Shown here: piece by piece, positions 5,975-6,868 of the stretch
Layout of the letters: each line of letters opens with the position of its first letter
Numbering within the stretch: the stretch's first letter is position 1
Source: Lachnoclostridium phytofermentans
Lineage (GTDB): Bacteria; Bacillota; Clostridia; Lachnospirales; Lachnospiraceae
Direction: 5' to 3'
DNA: 6,868 bases
NCBI GenBank assembly: GCA_003526525.1
Contig: DPVV01000615.1
Coordinates: forward strand, 1 to 6,868
Notes under the pieces: generated by a model
Database searches by the model: none
Seen by the model: only the letters and a program-made list of their open reading frames with translations
What the model was told of the DNA's origin: nothing
Position numbers and translations under genes: made by a program

Positions 5975-5980
5975 ATTATA
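5975..5980 (-). promoter_or_regulatory. Possible -10 of the yoaK promoter
   Basis: TATAAT on the minus strand lies about 65 bp upstream of the chosen yoaK start. No convincing -35 is found 16-18 bp further upstream (TATTAA-like at best), so the call is weak. Confidence 0.3.
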
Positions 5981-6058
5981 TCATTGTTACACCTATTAAT
6001 ATACCTATTACTATCGCTCTTTATTTCATATATAATAGAATAATGAAATCTCGTATGG

Positions 6059-6129
6059 CTGTCAATATAGGGTGATAGAATGAAGCAATAGTTCACCCTA
6101 TCATAACACATAACTATTTTTAATGACAG
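6059..6129. other. Nested inverted repeats in the yoaK-merR spacer
   Basis: The 470-bp gap between yoaK and the MerR gene contains no supportable ORF. Its main structure is ATAGGGTGA (6067-6075) paired with TCACCCTAT (6093-6101) around a 17-nt loop, enclosed by a second pair, CTGTCA (6059-6064) and TGACAG (6124-6129). A TATAAT at 6031-6036 lies just upstream on the plus strand, so a short structured RNA could be made from here. No U-tract follows the inner stem directly, though TATTTTTA occurs 13 nt later. It could be a small RNA, a decayed terminator or an operator. Confidence 0.35.
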
Positions 6130-6240
6130 TTCTTATTGATCGATATGTGAAAAACCAGATTTATTATTTCAGTGGAAAACTAAATCGTCAATCACAAACT
6201 TAGCAGCGTAATCAAGAATTTACCTTTACATTTTACTCGA

Positions 6241-6263
6241 GTTTTATAAAAAGTTTTATAAAA
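6241..6263. repeat. Direct repeat of palindromic GTTTTATAAAA upstream of the merR promoter
   Basis: GTTTTATAAAA occurs twice in tandem with a 12-bp period (6241-6251 and 6253-6263), each copy holding the palindrome TTTTATAAAA. It ends 5 bp before the -35 at 6269. The position and AT-tracts suit an UP element that boosts RNA polymerase binding, or a regulator site. Confidence 0.4.
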
Positions 6264-6268
6264 GACTA

Positions 6269-6299
6269 TTGACTCTCACGTTCCGTGATAGAGTACTAT
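6269..6299 (+). promoter_or_regulatory. MerR-type promoter with 19-bp spacer and dyad operator
   Basis: TTGACT (6269-6274) and TACTAT (6294-6299) are separated by 19 bp instead of 17, the hallmark of promoters activated by MerR-family DNA distortion. The spacer holds an imperfect dyad, ACTCTCACG (6272-6280), TTC, CGTGATAGAGT (6284-6294), in which the right arm carries two extra bases. The regulator encoded about 85 bp downstream is the obvious candidate to bind it, implying autoregulation. Transcription would start near 6306 and give a 5' leader of about 75 nt. Confidence 0.75.
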
Positions 6300-6382
6300 G
6301 TTCTTAAAGATAATCCAGAAATGAGAAACTGCCGGCAAATATTTCTTACATTATCTTATTACAGAGTTAGGAGTGATAAATT

Positions 6383-6868
6383 ATGAAAACAGTAAAACAA
6401 GTAGCTGAATTAACTGGAATCAGCGTAAGGACCTTGCAGTATTACGATGAAATTGATTTATTTAAACCAAGCGTTGTTACGGACGCTGGTTACAGACTAT
6501 ATGATGATGTGTCACTCGAAACTCTGCAACAGATTCTATTTTTTAAGGAACTGGACTTTCCATTAAAGGATATCAAGCAGATCATGGATAATCCACAATA
6601 TGATAAATTTACTGCTTATAAGAAGCAAAAGGAATTAATTCGTGCCAAGAGAGATAGACTTGACCGGTTACTAACTCTATTGGAAAAGTTAGAAAAAGGA
6701 GAACAATGTATGAGTTTTGAGGAATTCGATATGAGTGACTATTTTCAAGCACTACATCAGTTTAAATCAGATCACACAGATGAAGTAGTAAAACACTGGG
6801 GTAGTATAGAAGCTTTTGACTCGATGTTAGAGAATTTTAAAGACAAAGAAAGTGAGATTGCCAAAATG
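6383..6868 (+). CDS. MerR-family regulator with TipA-type C-terminal domain (partial)
   Basis: Ligand-responsive transcription activator; the first 162 codons are present and the gene runs off the window end. The N-terminal winged helix-turn-helix is complete (about 1-70): MKTVKQVAELTGISVRTLQY, the YYDEIDLF recognition segment, then DAGYRLYDD and FPLKDIKQIM. A long basic/leucine-rich helix (about 78-106) would form the antiparallel dimer coil. From about 111, MSFEEFDMSDYFQALHQFKS and the HWGSIEAFDSMLENF segment resemble the start of the TipAS drug-binding domain found in TipA and Mta. AGGAG (6370-6374) lies 8 nt before the ATG. A 19-bp-spacer promoter with a dyad operator precedes it, so it very likely controls itself. 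The product may answer peptide-like or lipophilic drugs, as other TipA-type proteins do; its ligand and other targets are unknown. Confidence 0.88.
   Translation, partial: MKTVKQVAELTGISVRTLQYYDEIDLFKPSVVTDAGYRLYDDVSLETLQQILFFKELDFPLKDIKQIMDNPQYDKFTAYKKQKELIRAKRDRLDRLLTLLEKLEKGEQCMSFEEFDMSDYFQALHQFKSDHTDEVVKHWGSIEAFDSMLENFKDKESEIAKM

Noticed and set aside
6123..6203. 26-codon plus-strand ORF in the yoaK-merR spacer
   Set aside because: No Shine-Dalgarno sequence and no recognisable motif; the length is within chance for AT-rich DNA.

Overview
This is a low-GC, clostridial chromosome segment. The short sigma-A type promoters, strong AGGAGG-like ribosome binding sites, the membrane-anchored trigger-factor-like foldase and the DUF6323/DUF6179 gene pair all point to a Firmicute of the class Clostridia, most likely Lachnospiraceae. 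No phage, plasmid, IS transposase, rRNA, tRNA or CRISPR was seen. Family names come from recalled motifs, not from a database search.

Layout. 1-1404: an extended -10 promoter, an 8-codon leader ORF and a secreted-side FKBP/trigger-factor-like prolyl isomerase, closed by a hairpin that also serves as terminator for the converging gene. 1447-2676 (minus): a multi-pass M50/site-2-protease-type metallopeptidase with HEAGH and NDG motifs and an uncertain, possibly slippage-dependent start. 2777-3007 (minus): the wreck of a nucleoside (uridine) phosphorylase gene, preceded by an orphan minus-strand terminator. 3097-3705: a clear promoter overlapped by a 15-bp palindrome, driving a DUF6323 gene. 3934-4776: a DUF6179 gene. 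4805-4912: a degenerate 18-bp tandem repeat array, then a strong plus-strand terminator. 5082-5135 (minus): the first codons of a PHP-domain gene, with its ribosome binding site intact and the rest lost. 5232-5909 (minus): a YoaK/DUF1275 membrane protein. 6269-6868: a textbook MerR-type promoter with a 19-bp spacer and a MerR/TipA-type regulator that runs off the window.

How the genes relate. Most transcription units here are single genes separated by long spacers. Only the DUF6323/DUF6179 pair looks functionally linked; its function is unknown. The MerR/TipA regulator is divergent from yoaK and is expected to regulate its own promoter; whether it controls yoaK cannot be told. Two gene relics and an orphan terminator between 2.7 and 5.2 kb indicate that this stretch has been reshaped by deletion and decay around the DUF pair. 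The points most worth following are the palindromic operator candidate of the DUF pair, the homopolymer-dependent start of the M50 gene, the 18-bp array and the leader ORF upstream of the foldase.
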